Positions 1 to 6,475 are shown, counted from the stretch's first letter. The stretch is DNA of 7,244 bases from JBLIKP01 sp047635375 (GCA_047635375.1 JBLIKP010000104.1:1-7244), one strand, 5' to 3'. The notes: generated from the letters alone by a model not told the origin. Program-made: numbers and translations.

Positions 1-406
1 TAAGGGGAGGACGTTGGTTCTAATAAAACCATCGACCTACATGAACCTAAGCGGAAAAGCGGTTTCTTATTGGTTGGAAAAGGAAAAAATACCTATTGAA
101 CGATCGTTAACCATTGTAGATGAGCTAGCTCTCCCTTATGGAAAACTTAGATTGAAAGGCACTGGCGGTGACGCTGGCCACAACGGTCTAAAAAGTATTG
201 CTGAATTAATAGGTACGAAAGATTACCCTAGAGTTAGATTTGGAATCGGAGCCGAATTCCCAAAAGGCCATCAAGCCGACTTTGTACTTAGCCCATTTTC
301 GGAAGAAGAACAAGCTGATCTTGACAAACATATCGACAAAGCCATTTCAATAATTGAAAGCTTTGCAAGTATTGGTCTTGAAAGGACAATGAATTTTTTT
401 AATTAA
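1..406 (+). CDS. pth: Peptidyl-tRNA hydrolase, 5'-truncated by the window edge
   Basis: Cytosolic esterase that frees tRNA from peptidyl-tRNAs dropped by stalled ribosomes. The reading frame is open from base 2 (first codons K-G-R-T-L-V-L-I-K-P) to the TAA at 404-406, so the window starts inside the gene. The TTG at 14 is an internal codon, not a start. Family landmarks are all present: TYMNLSGKAV (Asn codon at 44-46, equivalent to E. coli Asn68), VDELALP (Asp codon at 119-121, equivalent to the catalytic-site Asp93), GHNGLKSI (Asn codon at 182-184, equivalent to Asn114) and YPRVRFGIG. About 60 N-terminal residues, including the catalytic His, lie upstream of the window. The C-terminus (ERTMNFFN) is of normal length for the family. 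The gene is convergent with the WD40 gene, and the two overlap by 4 bp at their stop codons with no terminator hairpin between them. The identification is secure; only the start is missing. Confidence 0.96.
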   Translation, partial: KGRTLVLIKPSTYMNLSGKAVSYWLEKEKIPIERSLTIVDELALPYGKLRLKGTGGDAGHNGLKSIAELIGTKDYPRVRFGIGAEFPKGHQADFVLSPFSEEEQADLDKHIDKAISIIESFASIGLERTMNFFN

Positions 407-1335
407 GACCAGTCAGAAGTCTTTTTGATATTCCACGTTTTAATATTACGGTCGTCACCTGCAGAAATTAAAGTTTCTTTATGGTCAGTCCATAAAAGAG
501 TGTTCACCGAAAATTTGTGTCCATTATCTCTTTGCTGATCAATCACCTTTAAAAGTTTTGGCTGAAAGGGATCCCAAATTTTAACTGTTTTATCTTGCGA
601 ACAACTTGCAAGCAAGGTGCCAGCAGGGTTAAACTTCACATCGTAAATGCCATAATTATGAGCTGGGATTCTAAATCCAGTCGAATAATTATTTTTAATG
701 TCATACCCGTTTAAATGAGCATCCTGACCACCTGAAATCAACATTTTCCCACTAGGATGATACCTCACGGTATTCACTCCCCTAGTATGCTTCCTTATCG
801 CAAGTTTAGGCTTGAACTTTTTAAAGTCTAGAATTCGTATTGTACTATCCCCACAAGCAAGTGCCATTTCATTGGACTCCGAATTAAAATCAATATCCCT
901 GATTTTTCCATCACAAAGATGAAGAGTTTTTATATGGGCAAAGTCAGATAAATGCCATATTGAGACATCTCCGCCAGCAGTTAGCGCGTAAAAACTCTCT
1001 GTTTCCGGGTGGTAACCAATATCATGAATGGCATCTCTATGATATTTCCACCGTTTTACAACTTGCCGCTTTATTAAATCAATGATGTGAATTCCGCCAG
1101 CAGCTTCACCCACAATCAATAAATTATAAAATGGGATATACTTTATTGCGTAAATAACGGCAGGCAACTCGGCCACAACACGCACTGGGCCACCCTCGAG
1201 CAGATCCCACATGACAACCATTCGGTCTGCACCACCTGAAAAAAAGAGGTGAGAATCCTTTCCTTGCTCTATGGTATAAACAGCTCCTTTGTGCCCCTCA
1301 AAATCGTTAATTAACTCCGCTGATAAATATTTCAT
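403..1335 (-). CDS. WD40-repeat protein, seven-bladed beta-propeller
   Basis: Predicted 310-residue soluble protein consisting almost entirely of WD40 repeats. I count seven blades by eye, at residues about 14-45 (GH...VMWDL), 57-86 (...IHIIDL), 98-129 (YHRDAIHDIGYHP...VSIWHL), 142-171 (...IRILDF), 182-212 (KHTRGVNTVRYHP...NGYDI), 225-255 (AHNYGIYDVKFNP...VKIWDP) and 272-302 (GHKFSVNTLLWTD...IKTWNI). Seven blades close a standard propeller. There is no signal peptide, membrane segment or extra catalytic domain, so a cytoplasmic protein-binding scaffold is the natural inference; the partner is unknown. The start is the ATG at 1335-1333, which is the first Met and lies 7 nt after a TACATTTG promoter box. 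The gene is convergent with pth and divergent from the dienoyl-CoA reductase gene. The fold is clear; the biological role cannot be read from the sequence. Confidence 0.93.
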   Translation of the reverse strand: MKYLSAELINDFEGHKGAVYTIEQGKDSHLFFSGGADRMVVMWDLLEGGPVRVVAELPAVIYAIKYIPFYNLLIVGEAAGGIHIIDLIKRQVVKRWKYHRDAIHDIGYHPETESFYALTAGGDVSIWHLSDFAHIKTLHLCDGKIRDIDFNSESNEMALACGDSTIRILDFKKFKPKLAIRKHTRGVNTVRYHPSGKMLISGGQDAHLNGYDIKNNYSTGFRIPAHNYGIYDVKFNPAGTLLASCSQDKTVKIWDPFQPKLLKVIDQQRDNGHKFSVNTLLWTDHKETLISAGDDRNIKTWNIKKTSDWS

Positions 1336-1342
1336 TCGCTAG

Positions 1343-1350
1343 CAAATGTA
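1343..1350 (-). promoter_or_regulatory. Bacteroidota -7 promoter box for the WD40 gene
   Basis: The minus strand reads TACATTTG, an exact match to the Bacteroidota -7 consensus TAnnTTTG. It ends 7 nt before the WD40 start codon, so transcription would begin within a few bases of the ATG. I see no well-spaced -33 TTG: the nearest upstream TTG (1380-1378) is 27 nt away, longer than usual. An eight-base motif with two free positions can occur by chance in AT-rich DNA; its position before a gene start is what supports it. Confidence 0.55.
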
Positions 1351-1425
1351 AAACCAAATTCCCGAATAATAAAGTAACAATAAGAATGACTATTTTTTTC
1401 TAACTTATGCCAAAACAAAAGACAT

Positions 1426-2304
1426 ATGTATACAAAATCGATGCTTCCCGCAGATTGTTTAAAGGGAAAAACCATAATTGTTACAGGTGGTGGAACTGGA
1501 TTGGGAAGAAGTATGGGAACTTACTTCCTTAAATTGGGCGCCAACCTGGTTATCACAAGCCGTAAAATTGAAGTACTTCAGGCCACGGCAAAGGAAATGG
1601 AAGAAGAAACTGGCGGAAAAGTATTAGCAGTCGCGTGCGACGTCAGAGATTATCTTGCAGTAGAAAAAGTTCTAGAGGAATCGGTAAAAACCTTCGGGCA
1701 AGTAGACTGCCTGCTAAATAATGCAGCGGGAAATTTCATTAGCCCTACTGAAAGACTTTCTCCTAAAGCTTTTGACGTTGTCATTGATATTGTGTTAAAA
1801 GGAACCACCAACTGCACATTAGCATGCGGAAAATATTGGATAAAGAATAAAATCAAGGGCACGGTAATGAATATTACAACGACTTACGCCAACACTGGAT
1901 CTGCCTACGTTGTACCATCAGCTTGCGCCAAAGCAGGGGTGAGCGCCATGACTAAGTCACTGGCCGTGGAATGGGCAAAGTATGGAATAAGGGTGAATGC
2001 AATCGCGCCGGGACCGTTTCCTACAGAAGGTGCTTGGCAACGTCTTTTTCCTGAACCGGTAAGTAAATTATTTGATCCAAAGGCGAAGATTCCTGTGGGA
2101 AGATTTGGACATCACCAAGAGCTTGCAAATCTTGCGGGATACTTAATGTCAGACTTTTCTGCCTACATGAACGGCGAGATCGTAACCTTTGACGGTGGAG
2201 AATGGCTTAAAGGTGCTGGGGAATTTAACGCCTTAGATGTTGTGCCCGAAGAAATGTGGGATCAACTTGAAAAAATGGTTCGAAATAGAAAGAAATCGAA
2301 CTAG
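1426..2304 (+). CDS. 2,4-dienoyl-CoA reductase, SDR family (DECR-like)
   Basis: 292-residue short-chain dehydrogenase/reductase. The predicted reaction is NADPH-dependent reduction of 2,4-dienoyl-CoA during beta-oxidation of unsaturated fatty acids. The Rossmann cofactor motif TGGGTGLG is at residues 20-27, CDVRD at 71-75 and NNAAGNFISPTERLSP at 98-113. That last block is, from memory, identical to mammalian mitochondrial DECR1. The DECR-type catalytic set replaces the usual SDR Tyr-x3-Lys: Tyr154, Ser165 and Lys169 align at a constant offset with human Tyr199, Ser210 and Lys214, and Asn103 with Asn148. PGP (195-197) and FDGGEW (255-260) are also typical. One oddity is Lys125 where human DECR1 has Asn170. 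This family is unrelated to the flavoprotein FadH of E. coli, though the B. subtilis SDR enzyme is also called FadH, so I give no symbol. The start is the ATG at 1426, with no clear Shine-Dalgarno. The rhodanese gene follows after 43 bp. Confidence 0.93.
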   Translation: MYTKSMLPADCLKGKTIIVTGGGTGLGRSMGTYFLKLGANLVITSRKIEVLQATAKEMEEETGGKVLAVACDVRDYLAVEKVLEESVKTFGQVDCLLNNAAGNFISPTERLSPKAFDVVIDIVLKGTTNCTLACGKYWIKNKIKGTVMNITTTYANTGSAYVVPSACAKAGVSAMTKSLAVEWAKYGIRVNAIAPGPFPTEGAWQRLFPEPVSKLFDPKAKIPVGRFGHHQELANLAGYLMSDFSAYMNGEIVTFDGGEWLKGAGEFNALDVVPEEMWDQLEKMVRNRKKSN

Positions 2305-2311
2305 TTTTTCC

Positions 2312-2319
2312 TACATTTG
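2312..2319 (+). promoter_or_regulatory. Possible -7 promoter box for the rhodanese gene
   Basis: TACATTTG matches the Bacteroidota TAnnTTTG consensus exactly. It lies in the 43-bp gap between the dienoyl-CoA reductase stop and the rhodanese ATG, and would give a 5' leader of roughly 25 nt. No TTG is present at -33 spacing. If real, the rhodanese gene is transcribed at least partly independently of the upstream reductase gene. Confidence 0.45.
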
Positions 2320-2347
2320 AAATATTATACTAATTCAGCAAAAAACA

Positions 2348-2665
2348 ATGAAAGAAATAACCGTTCTTGAGTTAAAGGCAAAAATGGATGCCAAGGAAGA
2401 TTTTCAACTAATCGATTGTCGCGAAGAGTACGAATATGAGATCGCCAATCTAGGGGGTGAATTAATCCCCATGGGAGAAATCGTGGATAACATTGAAAAA
2501 ATCTCCAAGGACAAACCGGTTATTATTCATTGTCGTACAGGCGGTCGTTCTGGTGCCATTTGTACTATGCTTGAAGGACAGCATAGTGTTTCAAACGTTT
2601 ATAATTTAAAGGGTGGCATTTTGGCTTGGGCCGATGAAGTTGATGACACCATCACAAAATATTAA
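2348..2665 (+). CDS. Single-domain rhodanese-like sulfurtransferase
   Basis: 105-residue protein made of one rhodanese domain, similar in size to GlpE/PspE-type proteins. The catalytic loop CRTGGRS is at residues 62-68, with Cys62 as the expected persulfide-forming residue. Other rhodanese landmarks are LIDCREEYEY (21-30) and the closing VYNLKGGILAW (84-94). A six-residue active loop fits sulfur (thiosulfate or persulfide) rather than phosphate substrates, by family knowledge. There is no signal peptide, so it should act in the cytoplasm as a carrier or transferase of sulfane sulfur; donor and acceptor are unknown. The ATG at 2348 follows an A-rich stretch without a Shine-Dalgarno. The gene is co-directional with the dienoyl-CoA reductase gene but may have its own promoter (2312-2319), and it ends 5 bp before a strong hairpin terminator shared with rbfA. 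No metabolic link to the neighbours is evident. Confidence 0.93.
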   Translation: MKEITVLELKAKMDAKEDFQLIDCREEYEYEIANLGGELIPMGEIVDNIEKISKDKPVIIHCRTGGRSGAICTMLEGQHSVSNVYNLKGGILAWADEVDDTITKY

Positions 2666-2670
2666 TAAAT

Positions 2671-2706
2671 AAAAAAGAGGAAGCCTATTGGTCTTCCTCT
2701 TTTTTT
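2671..2706. terminator. Bidirectional intrinsic terminator between rhodanese gene and rbfA
   Basis: A run of six A (2671-2676), the arm GAGGAAG (2677-2683), a short loop, the complementary arm CTTCCTC (2693-2699) and seven T (2700-2706). On the plus strand it is a stem plus T-tract just after the rhodanese stop. On the minus strand the A-run becomes the T-tract just after the rbfA stop. CC (2684-2685) and GG (2690-2691) could extend the stem with one bulged T. The right arm and its T-run are also rbfA coding sequence. Confidence 0.9.
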
Positions 2707-3044
2707 ATATCATCAAATAGCTTGTCTATTTTATCAGCATAATCAAGCGAATCATCTAAAAATATTTCCAGACCAGGGATTGCTCTCACGTCCTTCCTAA
2801 TTAGCTGACCAAGCTTAAATCTAATTTCTCCACTTTTCGCTTTGAGCATTTCCAAAGTCTCTTGTTTTTTATCGTTACCGAAAACACTTAAAAATACTCT
2901 TGCTATTAATAAATCTGGGGTCATACGAACTCTTGTAATAGTAATCATATTACCATTAAACATTCCGTACCCTTCTTTTTGAAATATATCAGCCAATTCC
3001 TTTTGAATTAGCTTTCCAAACTTTTGTTGTCTTTGTGATTCCAT
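2685..3044 (-). CDS. rbfA: 30S ribosome-binding factor A (RbfA)
   Basis: 119-residue ribosome assembly factor with a KH-like fold. It binds the 30S subunit and assists late 16S rRNA maturation, including at low temperature. Diagnostic stretches are the N-terminal helix (QKFGKLIQKELADIF, residues 7-21), ITITRVRMTPDLLIARVFLSVF (34-55), the helix with IRFKLGQLIRKDV (74-86) and IPGLEIFLDDSLDYADKIDKLF (89-110), in the usual order and spacing. The frame stays open upstream to 3080, but I choose the ATG at 3044-3042. The extra residues (VCVLIRYLCKR) do not belong to the family, and they would be encoded across a TATCTTTG promoter box lying 7 nt before this ATG. The gene is divergent from the ABC exporter and convergent with the rhodanese gene. 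Its last codons (K-K-E-E-D-Q-stop) form one arm of the shared terminator. Confidence 0.96.
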   Translation of the reverse strand: MESQRQQKFGKLIQKELADIFQKEGYGMFNGNMITITRVRMTPDLLIARVFLSVFGNDKKQETLEMLKAKSGEIRFKLGQLIRKDVRAIPGLEIFLDDSLDYADKIDKLFDDIKKEEDQ

Positions 3045-3051
3045 CCTTTTA

Positions 3052-3059
3052 CAAAGATA
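3052..3059 (-). promoter_or_regulatory. rbfA: -7 promoter box for rbfA
   Basis: The minus strand reads TATCTTTG, an exact TAnnTTTG match ending 7 nt before the rbfA ATG. The intervening bases are TAAAAGG. The AAAAGG directly abuts the ATG, too close to act as a normal Shine-Dalgarno. The box is the mirror image of the box at 3091-3098 that faces the ABC gene. No convincing -33 element is visible; the nearest TTTG, at 3076-3073, is only 13 nt upstream. Confidence 0.65.
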
Positions 3060-3090
3060 GCGAATAAGAACACAAACCACATTGTTTCCC

Positions 3091-3098
3091 TATCTTTG
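3091..3098 (+). promoter_or_regulatory. -7 promoter box for the ABC exporter gene
   Basis: TATCTTTG, an exact TAnnTTTG match, ends 6 nt before the ATG at 3105. The in-frame TTG at 3096-3098 is the end of this box, which argues against it being the start codon. The transcript should be leaderless or carry only a few leader bases. No clear -33 TTG lies at the usual 17-23 nt spacing. Confidence 0.65.
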
Positions 3099-3104
3099 CG
3101 AGCA

Positions 3105-4925
3105 ATGAAAAATTTCCTAGGCATTCTTCGCTACTTGATCCCTTATAAGGGCATATCTGTTGGCTATGTAGTTACCGTGTTATTTTCCATAATTTTCTCG
3201 GTGGTTTCTTTAACCATGTTAATTCCATTTCTAAGCTTATTATTCGGGACTCAAGAATTAACGACCTCAGTAGATCCTTTTTCCTTTTCGGTAAAATCTA
3301 TTACTGATCACTTTTCATATTATTTAAGTCAAATAATTATTGAAAAAGGAAAAAATGAAGCCCTAGTATTCATCTGTATATTTATCATCTCCCTTATACT
3401 ACTGAAAAATCTATTTTTCTGGACAAGTCAAGTAATCATGGCCACTATCAGAAACCACGTGATAAGAGATTTAAGGTTGGAGATATTTGGGCAAGTAATT
3501 AAACTGCCACTTTCGTTTTACAATGAAGAGCGAAAAGGTGACATCATTGCCCGCATGACCACAGATGTTCAAGAAGTTGAAAACAGCATAGTAAACTCAT
3601 TGGTTGTTTTCTTCCGGGAGCCATTTACAATTATCGCCTTTGTAGGGACCATGTTTTTCATAAGTCCTAAGCTTACTTTTTTTATAATGATACTACTTCC
3701 CTTAACAGGATTTGTAATCAATAAAATCGCCCGAAGCTTAAAAAAGAAATCAGATCAAGGACAGAAAAAACTCGGTTTTTTACTTTCAATCATTGAGGAA
3801 ACAATGACTGGACTACGAATAATAAAAGGCTTTGGTGCTCAGGAATATATCGAAGAAAAATTCAAAAATCATAACCAGGACTTAACTAAAATTATGATCA
3901 AGCTTCACAAACGACGGAGCTTAAGTTCACCAGTTAGTGAAGTAATGGGTGTAATGGTTTTAGTGGTTGTCCTGTTCGTTGGTGGAAAAATGGTTCTTGG
4001 AGAAGATTCAACACTTTCAGCCTCCATGTTTATTGGATATATTGCTGTATTCAGCCAGGTAATAAATCCAGCAAAATCGTTAAGCAATGCCATCTTTAAC
4101 ATCATTAAGGGTATGTCTAGCTACGATAGAATCCTACAGATTTTAAATGAGCCAGTAACTATAAAGGACACTCCGAATGCACAGGATGTTGCACCGCTTG
4201 AAGATAAAATTGAATTCAAAAACGTTTCTTTTTCATACAAGGAAAAAGAAGTGTTAACGAAAATAAACTTAGAAATTCCTAAGGGACAAACAATTGCCCT
4301 AGTAGGGCAAAGTGGTGCCGGAAAAAGCACCATGGCTGATTTACTACCTAGATTTTATGATATTCAAGATGGTGAAATATCCATGGATGGAGTTCCAATT
4401 AAGGAAATCAAATTAAAATCTTTGATTGCGCAGATGGGAATTGTCACCCAAGACCCCATTTTATTTAACGATACTATTTTCAATAATATAGCATTTGGAA
4501 GTCCAAACGCGACGCTTGACCAGATCGAAAACGCATCTAGAATTGCAAATGCACATGATTTTATCATTAAAACCGAAGATGGATACCAAACGATAATTGG
4601 TGACGGCGGAGGCCGATTATCAGGAGGGCAGCGTCAGCGAATAAGTATTGCGAGAGCAATTTTAAAAAATCCTCCAATTTTAATCTTAGATGAAGCAACC
4701 TCTGCCCTTGATACGGAGTCAGAGAGATTAGTACAGGAGGCGTTAAATAAATTAATGGAAAACCGTACTACTTTGGTGATTGCTCACAGGCTTTCTACAA
4801 TTCAACATGCACATAAAATTGTAGTCATGCACGAGGGAGAAATCAAAGAGACAGGGACACATGATGAATTAATCTCATTAGATGGTATTTACAATAAACT
4901 TTGTAAAATGCAGTCCTTCACCTAA
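3105..4925 (+). CDS. MsbA-like ABC exporter (fused permease and ATPase)
   Basis: 606-residue half-transporter expected to work as a homodimer in the inner membrane. Six membrane segments are visible at residues about 20-47, 86-106, 167-187, 190-206, 280-296 and 306-320. The ATPase domain starts near 368 (KIEFKNVSFSY). It has Walker A GQSGAGKST (401-409), the Q-loop Gln449 (VTQDP), signature LSGGQ (505-509), Walker B ILILD (525-529) with catalytic Glu530, D-loop SALD (533-536) and switch His561 (IAHRLST), so all catalytic motifs are intact. Order, length and the C-terminal pattern (IYNKLCKMQ) resemble E. coli MsbA, the lipid A/LPS flippase, which makes lipid export the best guess. Drug or other lipid exporters of the same family cannot be excluded, so I give no symbol. 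The ATG at 3105 is preferred over the in-frame TTG at 3096, which is part of a promoter box. No clear terminator follows the stop. Confidence 0.93.
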   Translation: MKNFLGILRYLIPYKGISVGYVVTVLFSIIFSVVSLTMLIPFLSLLFGTQELTTSVDPFSFSVKSITDHFSYYLSQIIIEKGKNEALVFICIFIISLILLKNLFFWTSQVIMATIRNHVIRDLRLEIFGQVIKLPLSFYNEERKGDIIARMTTDVQEVENSIVNSLVVFFREPFTIIAFVGTMFFISPKLTFFIMILLPLTGFVINKIARSLKKKSDQGQKKLGFLLSIIEETMTGLRIIKGFGAQEYIEEKFKNHNQDLTKIMIKLHKRRSLSSPVSEVMGVMVLVVVLFVGGKMVLGEDSTLSASMFIGYIAVFSQVINPAKSLSNAIFNIIKGMSSYDRILQILNEPVTIKDTPNAQDVAPLEDKIEFKNVSFSYKEKEVLTKINLEIPKGQTIALVGQSGAGKSTMADLLPRFYDIQDGEISMDGVPIKEIKLKSLIAQMGIVTQDPILFNDTIFNNIAFGSPNATLDQIENASRIANAHDFIIKTEDGYQTIIGDGGGRLSGGQRQRISIARAILKNPPILILDEATSALDTESERLVQEALNKLMENRTTLVIAHRLSTIQHAHKIVVMHEGEIKETGTHDELISLDGIYNKLCKMQSFT

Positions 4926-4959
4926 TAACAATGTTACAAGACCTCTTTTTAATTAGAGA

Positions 4960-4987
4960 TTGAGGAATATTTGTATTGTTATCTTTG
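4960..4987 (+). promoter_or_regulatory. Promoter of the secreted PKD/T9SS protein gene (-33 and -7)
   Basis: TTG at 4960-4962, a 17-nt spacer, then TATCTTTG at 4980-4987. Both Bacteroidota elements are present at an accepted spacing, making this the most complete promoter in the window. Transcription would start near 4991-4994, leaving a leader of about 45 nt that is A/T-rich and has no Shine-Dalgarno before the ATG at 5037. Confidence 0.65.
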
Positions 4988-5036
4988 CAGTTAAATTATT
5001 AAAAGAAAACCCATTAGATTATAAATAAACTAACCC

Positions 5037-6377
5037 ATGTTTAAAAAATTATTATCCCTAGCGGTTGTAGCATTAGCCCTTCAACCAGTAGCTCAAGCTC
5101 AAATTACTTTAGAAACCGGCGATTTCCCTCAAGTAGGGGACACATTTGTTATTGGAAGAGATTACTCTCCTTCAACTGAATTAGGTGGTCCAGCCGACAC
5201 TGCTCAAGCTTGGGATTTCTCTGAAATCTCTCCAGTATTTTTTATTGATACTGCTCGCTATTTTGACGCAACAACGGGAGCTGGATTTACCAACTTTAGC
5301 AGCGCTGAACTTTACTCTGATTTTGAAACTAACTCACCTCTTGGAACTGTTGAACTTTATTTTGACAAAACCAACAGCGGTATTGCAATTATGGGTTTTT
5401 ACTCAATTGCGTTAGCAGGTTTTGGTGCTGACGGTGCTGTACCATTTACACCAGGTGATACTTTTCTAAATAATGAAAACACTCAAGGCGACTCTTCTTA
5501 CCAAACAACTCTTGGTAAAATCGGACTTGCTTTTGACCTAGATCAAAATCCTGAAACAATGGATACTTTTGAGTTAAACACTTATGCAACTCGTGTATTT
5601 GATGCATGGGGTGAATTAACTACTCCATTTAATACTTATGACGTTCTTCGTCGTCGTGTTACTTTGATAAACGCAGATTCAATTGCCGGAACTAAACCAG
5701 CAACAATCCCTACAGACCCTGATACTGTAACAAAAACTGAATCAAGAAGAGACACTTCATACACCATTGAGTTTTACACAAATGGTATAGGAAACCCTCT
5801 ATTAACAGTTTTCACAGACGCAACATTCACTGCAGTAGATTCAGTAGATTTCGTAGTTGGTGCTTTAGCTAACTTTAATATAACTCCTGCAACTAGAACT
5901 TTTGTTGACACTTTAAACTTTATCGACAATTCAACTGGAACTCCATCTAGCTGGGCTTGGGAATTTGGTGATGGTGATACTTCAAACACGCAAAACAACA
6001 AACACAAATATGCAGCTCCTGGAGATTATTTGGTTTCATTAACTGTTGCAAATGATTTCGGATCTAACACTCGCTCTAAATTGGTTAACGTTCCAGATAC
6101 AACTGCCACTGGAATTAGCACAGTTAAAGTATTAAGTGAAGTTGTTGCTTACCCTAATCCTGCAAAAGAATTTGTAAATATTCAACCCATTAACACTAAC
6201 CTAACTGATGCAGTTGAAGTCTTTGATGCTACTGGTAAAATGGTATTACGTCAAAACACAAACAACGCAGCGGTGATTCGTGTTGAAACTTCATCTTTAA
6301 CAAACGGAGTTTATATTTTCAACGTTTACAACAACGGAAACCTTACAAACAGAGGTAAATTCACTGTTCAAAAATAA
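5037..6377 (+). CDS. Secreted protein with PKD domain and T9SS C-terminal sorting domain
   Basis: 446-residue exported protein. The signal peptide covers residues 1-21 (MFKK, then a hydrophobic core, cleavage after VAQA before Gln22). Residues 22 to about 275 form a region I cannot assign; it contains GGPADTAQAWDFS (50-62) and DAWGELTTPFNTYDVLRRR (189-207). A PKD domain spans about 278-352 (SSWAWEFGDGDTSNT at 304-318, HKYAAPGDYLVSLTVAN at 323-339). The C-terminus, about 369-446, is a type A Por/T9SS sorting domain (AYPNPAKEFVNI, VEVFDATGKMVLRQ, SLTNGVYIFNVY, final KFTVQK). By family knowledge, this protein crosses the inner membrane by Sec and the outer membrane by the type IX system, and then is attached to the surface or released. 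No enzymatic motif is seen; an adhesive or structural role is only a guess. The gene has its own promoter and a strong terminator, so it is probably monocistronic. The next gene is an N-terminal paralogue. Confidence 0.9.
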   Translation: MFKKLLSLAVVALALQPVAQAQITLETGDFPQVGDTFVIGRDYSPSTELGGPADTAQAWDFSEISPVFFIDTARYFDATTGAGFTNFSSAELYSDFETNSPLGTVELYFDKTNSGIAIMGFYSIALAGFGADGAVPFTPGDTFLNNENTQGDSSYQTTLGKIGLAFDLDQNPETMDTFELNTYATRVFDAWGELTTPFNTYDVLRRRVTLINADSIAGTKPATIPTDPDTVTKTESRRDTSYTIEFYTNGIGNPLLTVFTDATFTAVDSVDFVVGALANFNITPATRTFVDTLNFIDNSTGTPSSWAWEFGDGDTSNTQNNKHKYAAPGDYLVSLTVANDFGSNTRSKLVNVPDTTATGISTVKVLSEVVAYPNPAKEFVNIQPINTNLTDAVEVFDATGKMVLRQNTNNAAVIRVETSSLTNGVYIFNVYNNGNLTNRGKFTVQK

Positions 6378-6392
6378 TCGAATTTTTTATTC

Positions 6393-6428
6393 AAAAAAGC
6401 CGCTTCAAATTGAAGCGGCTTTTTTTTT
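6393..6428 (+). terminator. Strong intrinsic terminator after the PKD/T9SS gene
   Basis: Hairpin arms GCCGCTTC (6399-6406) and GAAGCGGC (6412-6419) pair perfectly around a five-base AAATT loop. The stem can be extended by pairing an upstream A-run (6393-6398) with the T-tract (6420-6428). It starts 15 bp after the stop codon. It isolates the upstream paralogue from the downstream one, so the second gene needs its own promoter. Confidence 0.92.
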
Positions 6429-6448
6429 GCCACAGATTTTTTACTTAA

Positions 6449-6475
6449 ATTGATTTCAAACTGATTAAAATCAAT
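6449..6475. repeat. Small AT-rich inverted repeat upstream of the second paralogue
   Basis: ATTGATTT (6449-6456) and AAATCAAT (6468-6475) are perfect reverse complements separated by 11 nt. It lies between the terminator and the ATG at 6532, where a promoter or operator would be expected. It could be an operator, but an 8-bp AT-rich palindrome may well be chance. I found no good TAnnTTTG box in this gap. Confidence 0.3.

Noticed and set aside
14..16. TTG as the start codon of pth
   Set aside because: Pth homology continues upstream of it to the window edge (GRTLVLIKP), so it is an internal Leu codon.
1391..1398. TATTTTTT as a -7 box for the dienoyl-CoA reductase gene
   Set aside because: It lacks the final G and sits in a T-run with no -33 partner; too weak to annotate.
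1650..1862. Antisense frame of 70 codons within the dienoyl-CoA reductase gene
   Set aside because: It is the complement of a conserved SDR core and shows no independent coding signal.
3045..3080. Upstream extension of rbfA by 12 residues
   Set aside because: It would be encoded across the rbfA promoter box, and its cysteine-rich sequence does not match the RbfA family; the ATG at 3044 fits.
3096..3104. In-frame TTG that would extend the ABC exporter by three residues
   Set aside because: The TTG is the last three bases of the TATCTTTG promoter box; the ATG at 3105 gives a family-like N-terminus.
3905..4567. Three antisense open frames of 66-70 codons within the ABC exporter gene
   Set aside because: They lie wholly opposite strongly conserved ABC exporter coding sequence and encode no recognisable domain.
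4925..4982. Inverted repeat ATAACAAT / ATTGTTAT between the ABC exporter and the secreted protein gene
   Set aside because: Short AT-rich arms 42 nt apart with no T-tract; it is neither a terminator nor a clear operator and is likely chance.
5185..6007. Alternative-frame and antisense open frames within the PKD/T9SS gene
   Set aside because: They overlap a clearly coding, domain-bearing frame; their translations are low-complexity shadows.
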